The notes under the pieces are model-generated. The model saw only the letters and a program-made list of their open reading frames with translations. It searched no databases and was not told where the DNA came from. A DNA stretch of 5,465 nucleotides, from NCBI GenBank assembly GCA_021778935.1, contig JAJYBQ010000169.1, positions 1 to 5,465 of the forward strand, read 5' to 3'. How positions within the stretch are numbered: position 1 is the first letter of the stretch; the number at the start of each line of letters is the position of its first letter. A program made the translations under genes and the position numbers. Shown piece by piece: positions 5,260 to 5,465 of this stretch. This stretch comes from Pseudomonadota bacterium (GTDB lineage Bacteria; Pseudomonadota; Gammaproteobacteria; Burkholderiales; Burkholderiaceae).

Positions 5260-5465
5260 CAGCGGCGCATCACCTTTTCGCTCGGGGTCAGCGCCTCGAT
5301 GTACGCCGGCCGGCTGAAAATCCGCTCCGCGTATTTCATCAGGGGCGCCGCGCTCTTCGGCAGTTCGATTTCGTAGTGGTCCAGGCGCCACAGCAGCGGA
5401 GCGATCGCCACGTCCAGCATCGAAAAATCGTCGCCGAGCATGTACTTGTTTTTCAGCAGAATCGG
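5259..5465 (-). CDS. sspA: SspA, stringent starvation protein A, C-terminal part (5' end outside window)
   Basis: This is the last 68 residues of SspA, a glutathione-S-transferase-fold protein that binds RNA polymerase and modulates transcription in starvation. The segment carries the conserved LGDDFSMLDVAIAPLLWRLDHY helix region of the GST C-terminal domain. It closes with FSRPAYIEALTPSEKVMRR, typical of betaproteobacterial SspA. The frame is open to the right edge (Pro-Ile-Leu-Leu-Lys-Asn-Lys-Tyr before the first Met), so that Met is internal. The TGA at 5259-5261 overlaps the sspB start by one base. The order sspA-sspB is the usual one in gamma- and betaproteobacteria. Confidence 0.95.
   Translation of the reverse strand, partial: PILLKNKYMLGDDFSMLDVAIAPLLWRLDHYEIELPKSAAPLMKYAERIFSRPAYIEALTPSEKVMRR

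Overview
The window is about 5.5 kb of GC-rich proteobacterial chromosome, most likely betaproteobacterial. The right edge carries an sspA-sspB pair followed by tRNA-Thr(UGU). The SspA C-terminus and SspB closely resemble betaproteobacterial versions. The assignment rests on recognition of these proteins, not on a search.

Left part (1-1611): a decayed accessory zone. The 3' end of an IS630-family transposase and the right end of its element abut a truncated UDP-glucuronate-decarboxylase-like gene on the minus strand. That gene also has a one-base frameshift. A perfect 16-bp inverted repeat sits between it and a divergent AAA ATPase/DUF4143 gene on the plus strand, with one arm ending just before the start codon. 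The ATPase gene has lost its middle and changed frame, so it is a pseudogene.

Middle part (1691-4610): a small BON-domain lipoprotein gene (minus) lies next to a 46-nt displaced copy of the 3' half of tRNA-Thr. The intact tRNA-Thr gene lies about 2.5 kb away in the same orientation. The roughly 2.47 kb between them holds exactly two genes. They are a 400-aa AlbA_2/Schlafen-like ATP-binding protein and a 325-aa ParA/MinD-type ATPase, transcribed in that order with a 4-nt ATGA overlap. No integrase or ParB is present. I read this as a minimal cargo unit, or remnant, of an element that integrated at the tRNA-Thr anticodon loop and separated the tRNA from the BON gene. It is the most interesting object in the window.

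Right part (4611-5465): a plausible tRNA-Thr promoter, then sspB (adaptor for ClpXP, with its C-terminal ClpX-binding tail) and the 3' end of sspA, overlapping by one base. All genes from sspA to the BON gene lie on the minus strand. Before integration the order was probably sspA-sspB-tRNA-Thr-BON.

There is no gene-free stretch over 300 bases. The largest gap (2003-2232) holds the BON ribosome binding site, the displaced tRNA half and a cluster of short repeats.
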